Assembly (NCBI GenBank): GCA_016705235.1
Contig: JADIYP010000006.1
Span: 1,178,001-1,242,000, forward strand
From: Candidatus Leptovillus affinis
GTDB lineage: Bacteria; Chloroflexota; Anaerolineae; Promineifilales; Promineifilaceae
DNA: 64,000 nt
Reading direction: 5' to 3'
The notes beneath the pieces are model-generated. The model did not search any database. It worked only from the letters and a program-made list of their open reading frames with translations, and had not been told where the DNA came from. The position numbers and the translations under genes were made by a program. Positions 51,191 through 59,595 of this stretch are shown piece by piece. Each line of letters opens with the position of its first letter. Positions within the stretch are counted from its first letter, which is position 1.

Positions 51191-53890
51191 ATGACCGTCA
51201 TCGACCAGACAAAAACCCAATGGCACAGTTTGTCCGTGGCACAGGCTGCGCAAGAACTGCATGTAAATATCAAAGAAGGTCTTGCCACGCAGGAGGCCAC
51301 CAACCGGCTGCAGCAGTACGGCCCCAACCGGTTAGCTGAAAAGCAAAAAGAAACAAAGCTCCAATCTTTCCTGCGCCAATATAAAGATTTCATGCAGATC
51401 ATTTTGGTGGCAACCGCGTTGATCAGCCTGATCGTTTTGCGCGATTACCGCACGACCTTCATGCTGCTTACGCTAACCATCCTGAACGCCATACTCGGCA
51501 TGTCGCAAGAGGCCAAAGCAGAGGCCAGCCTCTCTTCCCTGCGCTCCATGATGCAGCTGCAGGCGCGGGTGCGGCGCAATGGGCAGGTGGCCCAGGTGCC
51601 CGCCGACGACCTGATCCCTGGCGACATCGTTTTATTTGAAGCCGGAGATAAAGTACCGGCCGACGGCCGTTTGCTAGAAGCAGCCACGTTAGAAATCGAA
51701 GAAGCCGCCCTGACCGGCGAAAGCACGCCGGTACTTAAAAACACCAATCCCATCGATCAGACCGATGTTCCCCTGGGTGATCGGTTAAACACCGCCTACA
51801 TGAACACCACAGTTACCCGCGGCCGTGGCGTGATGCTGGTTACGGGAACCGGCATGAACACGGAAATAGGCCACATCGCCGCCATGATGAACGCCGTCGA
51901 ACAGGACAAAACTCCCCTGCAAAAGCAGCTCGATCGGCTCACCATCATCATGGCCACCGTCGCTGGCATGGCCTTTTTAGGCATGACCGGAATTGGCCTG
52001 GCTCGCGGGCTAACACTGGATTTATTGGTAATAACCGGTGTTTCTATGGCTATCGCCGCTGTGCCCACCGGTCTGCCGGCAGTAGTCACCACGGTGCTGT
52101 CACTGGGGACATCGGCCCTGGCCAAATCGAACGCCATCGTCAAGCGGCTGACATCGGTGGAAACGCTCGGCTCCACCTCGGCCATTTGCTCCGACAAGAC
52201 CGGCACCCTCACCCTCAACCAGATGACCGTGCGCGAGATCAGCGTGGCCGGTCATCGGTTTACCGTCGAAGGCCGAGGTTACAGCACGGAAGGCGCTATT
52301 CGCTACGTGGGCGAAGCGAGTAACGTCGATATTCGCCCGGCGTACATTGCCATGGCTCTGGACACCGACGCTGTTTTAGACGGCGAAACCCTGATCGGCG
52401 ACCCAACCGAAGGCGCGCTCATCGTCCTGGCGGAGAAAGGCGGCGTTGACGTGAAAGCGACCCGCGACGCATTCCCGCGCATCGCCGAAGTGCCGTTTGA
52501 TTCAGAGTATAAATTGATGGCCACCTTCCATAATATGAAGACCATCGACGATCAGCCGGTCGTCCGGGCATACGTTAAAGGCGCGCCTGACGTGTTACTG
52601 GAGCGTTCGACGCACGTAATTACCCCCAAAGGTGGGGTGATCCCGCTCGACGAAACAATCCGCCAGACAGTCATGGCGGAAAACAATCGCTTGGCGGCGC
52701 AGGGGATGCGTGTTTTGGCCTTCGCCGGTAAACATTTTGACCCGGATAGTTTTGCTCCCGGCGGCAATTTACTGGATGAGATTCAGGGGCTGGCGTTGTT
52801 TGCCCTGGTGGGCATTGTTGATCCGCCCCGGCCTGAAGCCAAACAGGCCATCGCTGAGGCCCATCAAGCCGGCATCCAGATTCGGATGATTACCGGCGAC
52901 CATGCGGTAACGGCCGCAGCGATTGCCAAAGAATTGGGCATTCCTGGCCGAGCCATCACCGGACAGGAATTTTCCGCGATGAGCGATGAGCAACTGACGC
53001 GAGAAATTGAAGAGATTGGCGTCATTGCCCGCGTTGCGCCGGAACATAAGGTGCGGTTGGTTGAGATTTTGCAGCGAAAGGGCAATATCGTGGCCATGAC
53101 GGGGGATGGCGTCAACGACGCGCCGGCGCTCAAGACGGCCAATATCGGCGTGGCGATGGGCATCACGGGGACTGAGGCGACCAAAGAAGCGGCCGCGATG
53201 ATTTTAACGGATGATAATTTTGCCACGATTGTCACGGCCGTTGAATACGGCCGTGCCATCTATGACAACCTGCTCAAATATATTCGCTTTCAGTTGTCCC
53301 AACTGGTCGGGTTCATATTAACTTTCCTTGGGTCGGCCTTGTTCAATATTGTGAGCGGCGTTCCGTTTACCCCCGGACAAATTCTGTGGATCAATTTCCT
53401 GGTCGATGCGCCTCCCGGCATTATGCTGGGGCAAGACAAACCTTCCCCTGGCCTGATGGATCGGTCGCCCCGCCCGGCAAATGATTCGATTATCTCACCC
53501 AAATTGGCTGTGTGGTTAGGGTTGGGCGGGTTGAGCATGTCGGTAGCCACCCTGGGTCTGATGAGTTACTTTGAAGGCGTGGGCGCGTCGACGGCCGTTG
53601 TCTATACATTAGGTTTTGTAACTTTTTCTCTGACCCATTTGTACGCTGTATATTCCTACCGCAACCCGCGTCAAAGCTTTTTCAGCATCGAAACCTTCAA
53701 CAACAAAAAGCTCAATCTCTCCGTGCTGGCCTCCTTCGTGGCGGTCCTGCTGGCCACCGAACTCGGCTTTTTGCAGCGCAGCATGAACCTGGTTTCGCTT
53801 AATTTTTCAGGGTGGCTGTTTTGTGGCGCGGTGGCGTCGCTGACATTGTGGGTCAGCGAACTGTATAAATGGATTGCCAAACCGGACTAA
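51191..53890 (+). CDS. Cation-transporting P-type ATPase (P2A/P2B-like) with altered M4 motif
   Basis: An 899-residue P-type ATPase with all cytosolic motifs: TGES (ALTGESTPV), phosphorylation site SDKTGTLT, KGAPD, MITGDH, and hinge MTGDGVNDAPAL. Ten membrane helices are likely. The helix-4 ion site reads AAVPTGLPAVVT where SERCA-type Ca pumps have PEGLPA: Glu is Thr. Helix 6 retains an Asp (NFLVDAPPG) where SERCA has NLVTDGLPA. The fold is therefore that of Ca/Mn or Na/K-like pumps, but the ion may differ. AAGGAG precedes the ATG. A GATTAGACCAAT hairpin follows at 53920. Ion identity cannot be set from sequence. Confidence 0.9.
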   Translation: MTVIDQTKTQWHSLSVAQAAQELHVNIKEGLATQEATNRLQQYGPNRLAEKQKETKLQSFLRQYKDFMQIILVATALISLIVLRDYRTTFMLLTLTILNAILGMSQEAKAEASLSSLRSMMQLQARVRRNGQVAQVPADDLIPGDIVLFEAGDKVPADGRLLEAATLEIEEAALTGESTPVLKNTNPIDQTDVPLGDRLNTAYMNTTVTRGRGVMLVTGTGMNTEIGHIAAMMNAVEQDKTPLQKQLDRLTIIMATVAGMAFLGMTGIGLARGLTLDLLVITGVSMAIAAVPTGLPAVVTTVLSLGTSALAKSNAIVKRLTSVETLGSTSAICSDKTGTLTLNQMTVREISVAGHRFTVEGRGYSTEGAIRYVGEASNVDIRPAYIAMALDTDAVLDGETLIGDPTEGALIVLAEKGGVDVKATRDAFPRIAEVPFDSEYKLMATFHNMKTIDDQPVVRAYVKGAPDVLLERSTHVITPKGGVIPLDETIRQTVMAENNRLAAQGMRVLAFAGKHFDPDSFAPGGNLLDEIQGLALFALVGIVDPPRPEAKQAIAEAHQAGIQIRMITGDHAVTAAAIAKELGIPGRAITGQEFSAMSDEQLTREIEEIGVIARVAPEHKVRLVEILQRKGNIVAMTGDGVNDAPALKTANIGVAMGITGTEATKEAAAMILTDDNFATIVTAVEYGRAIYDNLLKYIRFQLSQLVGFILTFLGSALFNIVSGVPFTPGQILWINFLVDAPPGIMLGQDKPSPGLMDRSPRPANDSIISPKLAVWLGLGGLSMSVATLGLMSYFEGVGASTAVVYTLGFVTFSLTHLYAVYSYRNPRQSFFSIETFNNKKLNLSVLASFVAVLLATELGFLQRSMNLVSLNFSGWLFCGAVASLTLWVSELYKWIAKPD

Positions 53891-53919
53891 ACGGCCGTCT
53901 AAAAAATCACGCGGCGCAG

Positions 53920-53957
53920 ATTAGACCAATTTTGGAGATTGGTCTAATCTGCCCAAG
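53920..53957 (+). terminator. GATTAGACCAAT hairpin after the P-type ATPase
   Basis: AGATTAGACCAAT (53921-) pairs perfectly over 13 bases with ATTGGTCTAATCT across a 7-base loop. It belongs to the same family as the GATTGGACCAATC palindromes at 364, 9340 and 9520. No T run follows, so it may be only an mRNA stabiliser or weak terminator. Confidence 0.6.
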
Positions 53958-53990
53958 GCAAACATCTCCCGTTTATCATACAATTACCCC

Positions 53991-54509
53991 ATGAAACCAC
54001 TCATTGGCACCGACCTCAAACGATTTTTGCGCGATTATAAACGCGCCCATCCCATCACCCACGACCTGGCTGTCTTGCTGCAAAGCATCGAATACCCGGC
54101 CAACGTCGGCTCCATTTTTCGCGTCGCCGACGGCGCAGGCGTTTCGCAGATGATTCTCACAGGCATTACGCCCACGCCGCCCAACGCCACCATCGAGAAA
54201 GTCGGCCGCTACAAAAGCCTGCGCGTGCCCTGGCGCTATGAAAAAGACCCGCTCCTGGCCATCGCCGAGTTGAAAGCTGAAGGGTATCACATGGTCGCGG
54301 TGGAGTTGACGGACACGGCCGTTCCTTACACCACCTTCGCCTACCCGCAAAAAACCTGCCTCATCGTCGGCCACGAAGACCACGGCGTTACCAAAGCCAC
54401 CCTGGCCGCCTGCGACGACGCCGTTTTTCTGCCCATGTACGGCAAAGGTCAATCCCTCAACGTCCACGTCGCCCTCAGCATCGTCCTCTACCACATTCGC
54501 AGCGCCTGA
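53991..54509 (+). CDS. TrmH/SpoU family RNA 2'-O-methyltransferase
   Basis: A 172-residue protein with the SPOUT trefoil-knot motifs: motif 1 SIEYPANVGSIFRVADGAGV (Asn-x-Gly-x-x-x-Arg), motif 2 CLIVGHEDHGVTKATL, motif 3 LPMYGKGQSLNVHVALSI (Ser-Leu-Asn-x-x-x-Ala). It is close in length to single-domain SpoU enzymes that methylate ribose of tRNA or rRNA. The exact RNA site cannot be told. dnaN starts 128 bases downstream. Confidence 0.9.
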   Translation: MKPLIGTDLKRFLRDYKRAHPITHDLAVLLQSIEYPANVGSIFRVADGAGVSQMILTGITPTPPNATIEKVGRYKSLRVPWRYEKDPLLAIAELKAEGYHMVAVELTDTAVPYTTFAYPQKTCLIVGHEDHGVTKATLAACDDAVFLPMYGKGQSLNVHVALSIVLYHIRSA

Positions 54510-54637
54510 CAGCAACCCCCTAATCCCAGTTATCATTTCCAGTCCCCAAGTGAGTTGTTAATTGTCCTCTTGTCTGTTATACTATTTTCATTACAACATG
54601 CGGGGCATTACAACAAAACTTTTTCGGGAGAAGCGCG

Positions 54638-55771
54638 ATGAAAATTTCCTGTTTACAAGAAAATTTAGCCAAAGGATTGAGCGTCGTCAGTCGGGCAGTC
54701 AGCACACGGTCTACCCTGCCGGTGCTGGCCAATGTGTTATTGTCTACAGATAACGGCCGTCTCAAACTCTCCGCCACCAACCTGGAAATCGTCATCACCT
54801 GCTGGATCGGCGCCAAAGTTGAAGATGAAGGGGCCATCACCGTGCCAGCCCGCACCCTCAACGATCTCGTCAGCACCCTGCCGCAAGAACAGGTTCATCT
54901 AGCTCTGAACGAAAAAACCCAAACCCTCCACGTTTCCTGCGCCCGCACCGAAGCCAACATCAAAGGCATCGACGCCCAGGAATTCCCCCTGGTGCCGGAA
55001 CCAGACCGCAATCATCGCATCCGCGTCGAAGCCGATGTCTTTAAGCAAATGATCAGCCAGGTTGCTTTTGCCGCCGCTGTCGATGACACCCGCCCCACCC
55101 TCACCGGCGTCTCCACCAAATTCAGCGAAAGCCAGGTAACTATGGCCGCCACCGACGGCTTCCGGCTGTCCGTGCGCTCGGCGCACATTCCCGGCCACGT
55201 CGAACGCGCCACCAACGTCATCATCCCCTCCCGCGCCCTCAACGAAGTGGCCCGCGTCACCGGCGAAGACAACGAAGCCATCTACATTTCGCTGCCGGAA
55301 GGGCGCAACCAGATTATTTTTGATCTGGAAAATGTGGTGATTGTTTCCCAACTCATCGACGGCAATTTCCCCGATTACACCCCCATCATCCCCAAACGGC
55401 ACACCACCCGCACAGTTATGGGCACGGCCGATTTTCGCAAAGCGTGTAAAACGGCCGAAATTTTTGCCCGCGAATCGAGCCATACCGCCCGCGTACGCAT
55501 CGAGCCGGGCGACGAAATCACGCCGGGCCATGCCGTTATCGCTGCCACCAGCAACGAAACCGGCGACAATGTGGCCCAAATCGACGCCAGCGTCGACGGT
55601 GGCCCGGTGGAAATCGCCTTCAACGTCAAGTACATGGCCGACGTGCTCAACGTCATCGACACGCCTCAGGTGGCCCTGGAGACAACGACGCCCATGGAAC
55701 CCGGCGTGCTGAAACCGGTGGGCGATAATGATTTTGTACACATCATCATGCCCATGCATTTTGGCCGTTAG
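54638..55771 (+). CDS. dnaN: DNA polymerase III beta subunit (sliding clamp)
   Basis: A 377-residue clamp of three equal domains. The N-terminus MKISCLQENLAKGLSVVSRA, the middle VDDTRPTLTGVSTKF and AATDGFRLSVRS, and the C-terminal VEIAFNVKYMADVLNVI with PMHFGR (where most have PMRL) follow family order and length. It forms a ring dimer that holds the polymerase on DNA. GGGAGAAG precedes the ATG. No dnaA, recF or gyrB is adjacent, so this is not the usual replication-origin cluster. A GTAGCC hairpin element and an octamer terminator follow. Confidence 0.95.
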   Translation: MKISCLQENLAKGLSVVSRAVSTRSTLPVLANVLLSTDNGRLKLSATNLEIVITCWIGAKVEDEGAITVPARTLNDLVSTLPQEQVHLALNEKTQTLHVSCARTEANIKGIDAQEFPLVPEPDRNHRIRVEADVFKQMISQVAFAAAVDDTRPTLTGVSTKFSESQVTMAATDGFRLSVRSAHIPGHVERATNVIIPSRALNEVARVTGEDNEAIYISLPEGRNQIIFDLENVVIVSQLIDGNFPDYTPIIPKRHTTRTVMGTADFRKACKTAEIFARESSHTARVRIEPGDEITPGHAVIAATSNETGDNVAQIDASVDGGPVEIAFNVKYMADVLNVIDTPQVALETTTPMEPGVLKPVGDNDFVHIIMPMHFGR

Positions 55772-55798
55772 TCGTCTGACCACATTCCTTTAACCCAT

Positions 55799-55880
55799 GT
55801 AGCCGCGGTTTCTTACCGCGTCTTCCAGAGACGCGGTAAGAAACCGCGGCTACGGGGACTTTTCCGACAAACTGCTAGCA
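55799..55880. repeat. GTAGCC hairpin element, symmetrical copy with MITE-like right end
   Basis: A perfect 25-bp stem: 55799-55823 (GTAGCCGCGGTTTCTTACCG...) pairs with 55829-55853 across TCCAG. It is followed by GGGGACTTTTCCGACAAACTGCTAG, the right terminal sequence also seen at 60051-60072 and 60252-60279. Unlike the other copies both halves are of the GCGG-type, and the left terminal sequence is absent. Confidence 0.75.
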
Positions 55881-55903
55881 GGCGACTTCCGCAAAAATTT
55901 TAG

Positions 55904-55944
55904 GCAAAAAAACGGCCGTATTTACAAACATACGGCCGTTTTTC
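55904..55944 (+). terminator. Terminator made from a pair of ACGGCCGT octamers
   Basis: AAAAAAACGGCCGTA (55906-55920) pairs with TACGGCCGTTTTT (55931-55943). With A and T runs on both sides it fits a bidirectional terminator for dnaN and the convergent chelatase gene. Confidence 0.7.
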
Positions 55945-55992
55945 ATTTCCCATCTCATCACCCGCAATCAATCTCCATCGCTATGCTCAAAC

Positions 55993-56949
55993 CTACTCCA
56001 GGCCGTCCAGCACCGCCTGATACAACGTATCGGCGCGCAAATCTTCCAAAGCATGGCACGGTCCATCCAATTTTTGCGCCAGCAGCCGCGCCAGGCCCTG
56101 ATCAAAGGCCGCGTGTTCCATGTTGATCACCATTGAGCGAATCTTGGTGTCCCGAATCAACGTGGCGATGCGGTGGGCTTCCTCCTGCGGCGGCAAATCC
56201 GACATACTCACATTACCCGCGCCGTCAGTCAACAAAATCATCAGCGGCATCACATCGGGGTGGATGTATGACTCTTTGCGAAATACCTCATAGGCCAGCA
56301 TCAGCCCGGCCGACAGCGGCGTTTTACCGCCGACAGCGATGTCCGCCAAGGCCTGCCGCGCCAACTGCACGGAATTCGTCGGCGGCAGAACCAGATGCGC
56401 GTCGTTTTTGTTGAAGACAATCAGCCCCACCCGGTCGCGGCGCTGGTAAGCGTCTGTCAGCAAGGACATGATGGCTCCTTTGGTGGCTTCCATGCGCTCG
56501 GCCACAGCCATGCTCCAACTGGCATCCACGACAAACAAAATAAGGTTCGCCGACCGGCGCACACGCACTTTTTCACGCAGGTCTTGTTTTTCCAGGGCCA
56601 AAGCCACATCGTCGCGGTCGCGGTCGCGCTGATGGGGCGCAGCGGCGCGCAGCGTAGCGTCAAAGGCCAGGTCTGTCACACGATCTTTTTTGGGCAGGCG
56701 GGATTGAATGTAACGGCCGCGTTTGCGCTCGGTCTTGGTGACAGAGCGACGGCCGGCCTGACTGCGCGTCAGGCGATCTAATTGAGTGTCTAACCGGCGG
56801 GCGGTAAACTCGGTTTTGGACTGGACTTTCTGACCGCCTTCCCACCACTCGCCGTCTTGCGCGGTTTGGGGGACAGTCTGGGGGCCGGCTTCGGTTTGGG
56901 CGACGTCGGCCCCTTCATCCTGTTCCGATTCAGAATCTAAAGCTTTTTT
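55993..56949 (-). CDS. chlD: chlD, second part: VWA domain of a cobalt/magnesium chelatase (-1 frame)
   Basis: This frame continues the ATPase part at 56937-58040 after a -1 shift in the A10 run. It reads an acidic linker (SESEQDEGADVAQTE), the conserved basic segment GRRSVTKTERKRGRY with TDLAFDATLRAAAPHQ, and then a full VWA domain with MIDAS motif DASWSM (DxSxS), GGKTPLSAG and LTDGAGN. There is no ribosome site or plausible start before the conserved linker; a GTG at 56679 lies inside it. The two parts together give ~682 residues, the normal length of single-gene putative cobaltochelatase (ChlID). The protein helps insert Co or Mg in a tetrapyrrole with a large subunit (CobN/ChlH), not seen here. 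Confidence 0.85.
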   Translation of the reverse strand, partial: KKALDSESEQDEGADVAQTEAGPQTVPQTAQDGEWWEGGQKVQSKTEFTARRLDTQLDRLTRSQAGRRSVTKTERKRGRYIQSRLPKKDRVTDLAFDATLRAAAPHQRDRDRDDVALALEKQDLREKVRVRRSANLILFVVDASWSMAVAERMEATKGAIMSLLTDAYQRRDRVGLIVFNKNDAHLVLPPTNSVQLARQALADIAVGGKTPLSAGLMLAYEVFRKESYIHPDVMPLMILLTDGAGNVSMSDLPPQEEAHRIATLIRDTKIRSMVINMEHAAFDQGLARLLAQKLDGPCHALEDLRADTLYQAVLDGLE

Positions 56950-58040
56950 TTTTCGGCGGCGGTTTCTTTTTGCTCTTCGCTGGGTTCGCCTTCTTCGGCC
57001 ATACCCAGATCGGATTGTACATCTTCCAACCGTTGTTCGAGGTCGGTGGCGTTCATGGATGTTTCCTGAAACGGCCGTCCCTTAATCCGGTGCGGCAGCG
57101 CCAATTCAGCCGCCAAAATGATGTCTTCATCCGTGATTTGCGTGCGCCCCTGGAAGGCCGCATGCGCCTGCGCGCCGCGCAAAATCACCAGGTCGGCGCG
57201 GTGGCCATCTACTTTCAACGAAGAGGTCAGCCCGGCAATAGACAGCATGTCGCGGCGCGTATACAGAACTTTGTTCACCTGCTTCTTGGCCCGCGCAATT
57301 TGCTCGGACATTTGCCGCTCTTTTTCGGTCCATTTATCATAAAAGCCATCCGGGTCCACTTCAAAGGCGATGCGCCGTTCCATAATCGCCACCCGTTGTT
57401 CGGGATCGTTCAGGCCGGACATATGCACGGAAAAGGCAAAGCGGTCTAACAACTGTGGGCGCAAATCCCCTTCTTCGGGGTTCATGGTTCCCACCAGGAT
57501 AAATTTGGCCGGATGGGTGAAGCTGATCCCTTCGCGCTCGACCACGTTCACGCCCATCGCCGCCGAATCCAGCAGCAAATCGACGACATGATCGTCTAAC
57601 AAATTAACCTCGTCAACGTACAACAGTCCACGATTGGCGGAGGCCAGCACACCCGGTTCAAAATGTTTTTCGCCTTTCTGGATCGCTTTTTCAATGTCCA
57701 GCGTGCCCACGACGCGGTCCTCGGTGGCGCTGACGGGCAAATCGACAAAAGGGGTGCGGCGCATGAGCGTTTCGAGCTGCCCATCGGCGTGGCGTACGCG
57801 GCAGTCATCGCACCATTCATTGGGTCGGTCCGGGTTGCAACCAAAACGGCAGTCGGCGACGACGGTGATGTCGGGCAGCAAAAAGGCCAGGGCGCGGGCG
57901 GCGGTGGATTTAGCCGTGCCCCGCTCGCCGCGAATCAACACGCCGCCAATTTGCGGGCTGACAGCATTTAAAATGAGGGCGCGCTTCATGCGTTCTTGCC
58001 CAACAATGGCCGTAAAAGGAAAAACTGCTCGACGAGGCAT
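56937..58040 (-). CDS. chlD: chlD, first part: AAA+ ATPase domain of a cobalt/magnesium chelatase (zero frame)
   Basis: A 367-residue product if no frameshift occurs. The AAA+ domain carries Walker A IRGERGTAKSTA, Walker B GLLYVDEVNLLDD, the sensor VGTMNPEEGDLRPQLLDRF and the family insert with four Cys (CRFGCNPDRPNEWCDDC). It ends in an acidic region, ETAAEKKKL, right after the A10 run. It is like the small subunit (BchI/CobS) if stopped here, and the full ChlD if the ribosome shifts -1. Such dual products are known for chlD genes of many cobalamin makers. The ATG at 58040 follows GGAG by 7 bases; the extension to 58097 is rejected. An indel error in the run is the alternative. Confidence 0.88.
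   Translation of the reverse strand: MPRRAVFPFTAIVGQERMKRALILNAVSPQIGGVLIRGERGTAKSTAARALAFLLPDITVVADCRFGCNPDRPNEWCDDCRVRHADGQLETLMRRTPFVDLPVSATEDRVVGTLDIEKAIQKGEKHFEPGVLASANRGLLYVDEVNLLDDHVVDLLLDSAAMGVNVVEREGISFTHPAKFILVGTMNPEEGDLRPQLLDRFAFSVHMSGLNDPEQRVAIMERRIAFEVDPDGFYDKWTEKERQMSEQIARAKKQVNKVLYTRRDMLSIAGLTSSLKVDGHRADLVILRGAQAHAAFQGRTQITDEDIILAAELALPHRIKGRPFQETSMNATDLEQRLEDVQSDLGMAEEGEPSEEQKETAAEKKKL
56943..56954 (-). other. A10 slippery site in chlD
   Basis: On the mRNA the sequence is G-A10-G-C-T-T-T-A-G. In the zero frame codons are GAA AAA AAA AAG CTT TAG; after a -1 slip the reading goes AAA AAA GCT TTA GAT into the linker of the VWA domain. The run lies at the natural join between the two domains of the fused protein. 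Confidence 0.75.
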
Positions 58041-58210
58041 AGGAATCTCCGTAATCCGTGAATCGTTTGGTTTGCCGTAATTAGTAAACAGCAACAAATG
58101 GGTGGTATGGGTATGAAATGATCAGCAGGAGATTATACTTCATGGCCCATGACGGGCAACCGGGGTAGGCGATATTTGGCGGATTGTCAGTCTCGTTTCA
58201 TAATTCCAGC

Positions 58211-59314
58211 ATGAAATTAATTTTGCACATCACCACGCGGGCGGCCTGGGACACGGCCGTTCTCGCCCCCACCTATGCCCCCGCCACTCTGGCAACCGAT
58301 GGCTTTATCCACTGCTCCACTGCCGCACAAGTCGTTTACGCCGCCAACGAGCATTTTCCCGGCCAGTCTGGCCTGGTTTTGCTCTGCCTGGATGAAGATT
58401 TGGTCCAGGCCGACGTTGTTTACGAAGATTGTTATGAAACCGGACAGCAGTTCCCGCACATTTACGGCCCGCTGAACATCAGCGCCGTGCTGGGGGTGAT
58501 CGATTTTTCGCCGGACGCAGACGGCCGTTTTGCTCTGCCGCCGCTGGTCGCCCTGGCCGCCGCGCCTATTTTGGAATTTGACCCGTCGCCACAGGCTATT
58601 CTCCAGCCGGAGCGCATCATCAAACCGATTGACATCGGCGAACACTGCGTGTTGTGCTTTTTTCAGGATGTGATGACGGCGCTGCGGGCAGACGGCCGTT
58701 TGCGCCAAATCCACACGCTCTACTCCGAAATCGGCCCGAACCCGGTGTACGAGATGGAGATTGACGGCCGTCGGCTGGTGGTGATGCATCCAGGACTGGG
58801 TTCGGCGATGGCCGCCGGTTTTATGGAAGAGATCATTGCCCTGGGCTGCCGCAAGTTTATCGCCTGCGGCGGGGCGGGCGTGCTGGATGGCGATCTCGCT
58901 GTGGGTCACGTGGTGGTGCCGGATACGGCCGTGCGCGATGAAGGCGCGTCGTATCATTATTTGCCGGGATTGGGAGAGGCGGTGGCTTCGGCAACGGCCG
59001 TAACCGCCATCCAAAACACGCTCACCCGTCACCACGTTCCGTTCGTCGTCGGCAAAACGTGGACCACCGACGGGGTGTACCGCGAAACCAAAACCATCGT
59101 CGCCCGGCGGCAGCGCGAAGGCTGCCTGACCGTGGAAATGGAAACGGCCGCCTTCTGCGCCGTCGCCCAATTACGCGGCGTCCTCTTCGGCCAGCTTCTG
59201 TACGGCGGCGACGACCTGACCGGCGACGAGTGGGACAATCGCGGCTGGCAATCCCGCGCCGACATTCGCCAGAATCTATTTCATCTGGCCGCTGAAGCCT
59301 GCCTGAGCTTGTAG
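58211..59314 (+). CDS. DUF952 domain fused to a nucleoside phosphorylase
   Basis: A 367-residue fusion. Residues ~1-105 are a DUF952 domain (LILHITTRAAWDTAV, TDGFIHCSTAAQVVYAAN, VYEDCYETGQQFPHIYGPLN). Residues ~130-367 are a PNP/UDP phosphorylase-like domain with GPNPVYEMEIDGRRLVV, the purine/phosphate-site segment HPGLGSAMAAGFMEEIIALG, VPDTAVRDEGASYHYL and the ending VEMETAAFCAVAQLRG (Glu-Met-Glu at the ribose site). It likely splits nucleosides with phosphate in the cytoplasm; the role of DUF952 is unknown. The ATG at 58211 is chosen over an in-frame ATG at 58184. The gene stands alone, between chlD (divergent) and the AbrB/VapC module. Confidence 0.82.
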   Translation: MKLILHITTRAAWDTAVLAPTYAPATLATDGFIHCSTAAQVVYAANEHFPGQSGLVLLCLDEDLVQADVVYEDCYETGQQFPHIYGPLNISAVLGVIDFSPDADGRFALPPLVALAAAPILEFDPSPQAILQPERIIKPIDIGEHCVLCFFQDVMTALRADGRLRQIHTLYSEIGPNPVYEMEIDGRRLVVMHPGLGSAMAAGFMEEIIALGCRKFIACGGAGVLDGDLAVGHVVVPDTAVRDEGASYHYLPGLGEAVASATAVTAIQNTLTRHHVPFVVGKTWTTDGVYRETKTIVARRQREGCLTVEMETAAFCAVAQLRGVLFGQLLYGGDDLTGDEWDNRGWQSRADIRQNLFHLAAEACLSL

Positions 59315-59385
59315 CTTGCAACAGGCCAGCTTCCGTTTTACAATTCAGAAACGTAATACATTTTTATTATCGACAAGGAAATCGT

Positions 59386-59595
59386 ATGACAGAAACAGTT
59401 TTGGTTTCTCCTAAATTCCAGGTTGTCATTCCCAAAGCCGTGCGGGAGGCGTTGAATATTCAACCGGGTCAAAAAATCCAGGTTATTCCTTACCAAAACC
59501 GGATCGAACTGATTCCTATCTGGCCTCTCAAGAAGGCACGTGGGTTCCTAAAAGGCATCGACACCCATATCAATCGGGAAGAAGATCGCCTGTGA
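59386..59595 (+). CDS. AbrB/MazE-like antitoxin
   Basis: A 69-residue protein. The swapped-hairpin AbrB DNA-binding domain is seen in VSPKFQVVIPKAVREALNIQ, then PGQKIQVIPYQNRIELIPI. The C-terminal ~20 residues (KGIDTHINREEDRL) are the likely toxin-binding part. It starts with ATG 59386 and overlaps the toxin start by 4 bases. It should repress its own promoter, although no clear palindrome is visible upstream. Confidence 0.85.
   Translation: MTETVLVSPKFQVVIPKAVREALNIQPGQKIQVIPYQNRIELIPIWPLKKARGFLKGIDTHINREEDRL

Noticed and set aside
54638..55771. dnaN as a marker of the replication origin
   Set aside because: dnaA, recF, gyrB and DnaA-box clusters were not seen around it.
56679..56950. VWA protein of the chelatase as a separate gene starting at GTG 56679
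   Set aside because: The conserved basic linker of the family is encoded upstream of this codon in the same frame, and no ribosome site precedes it.
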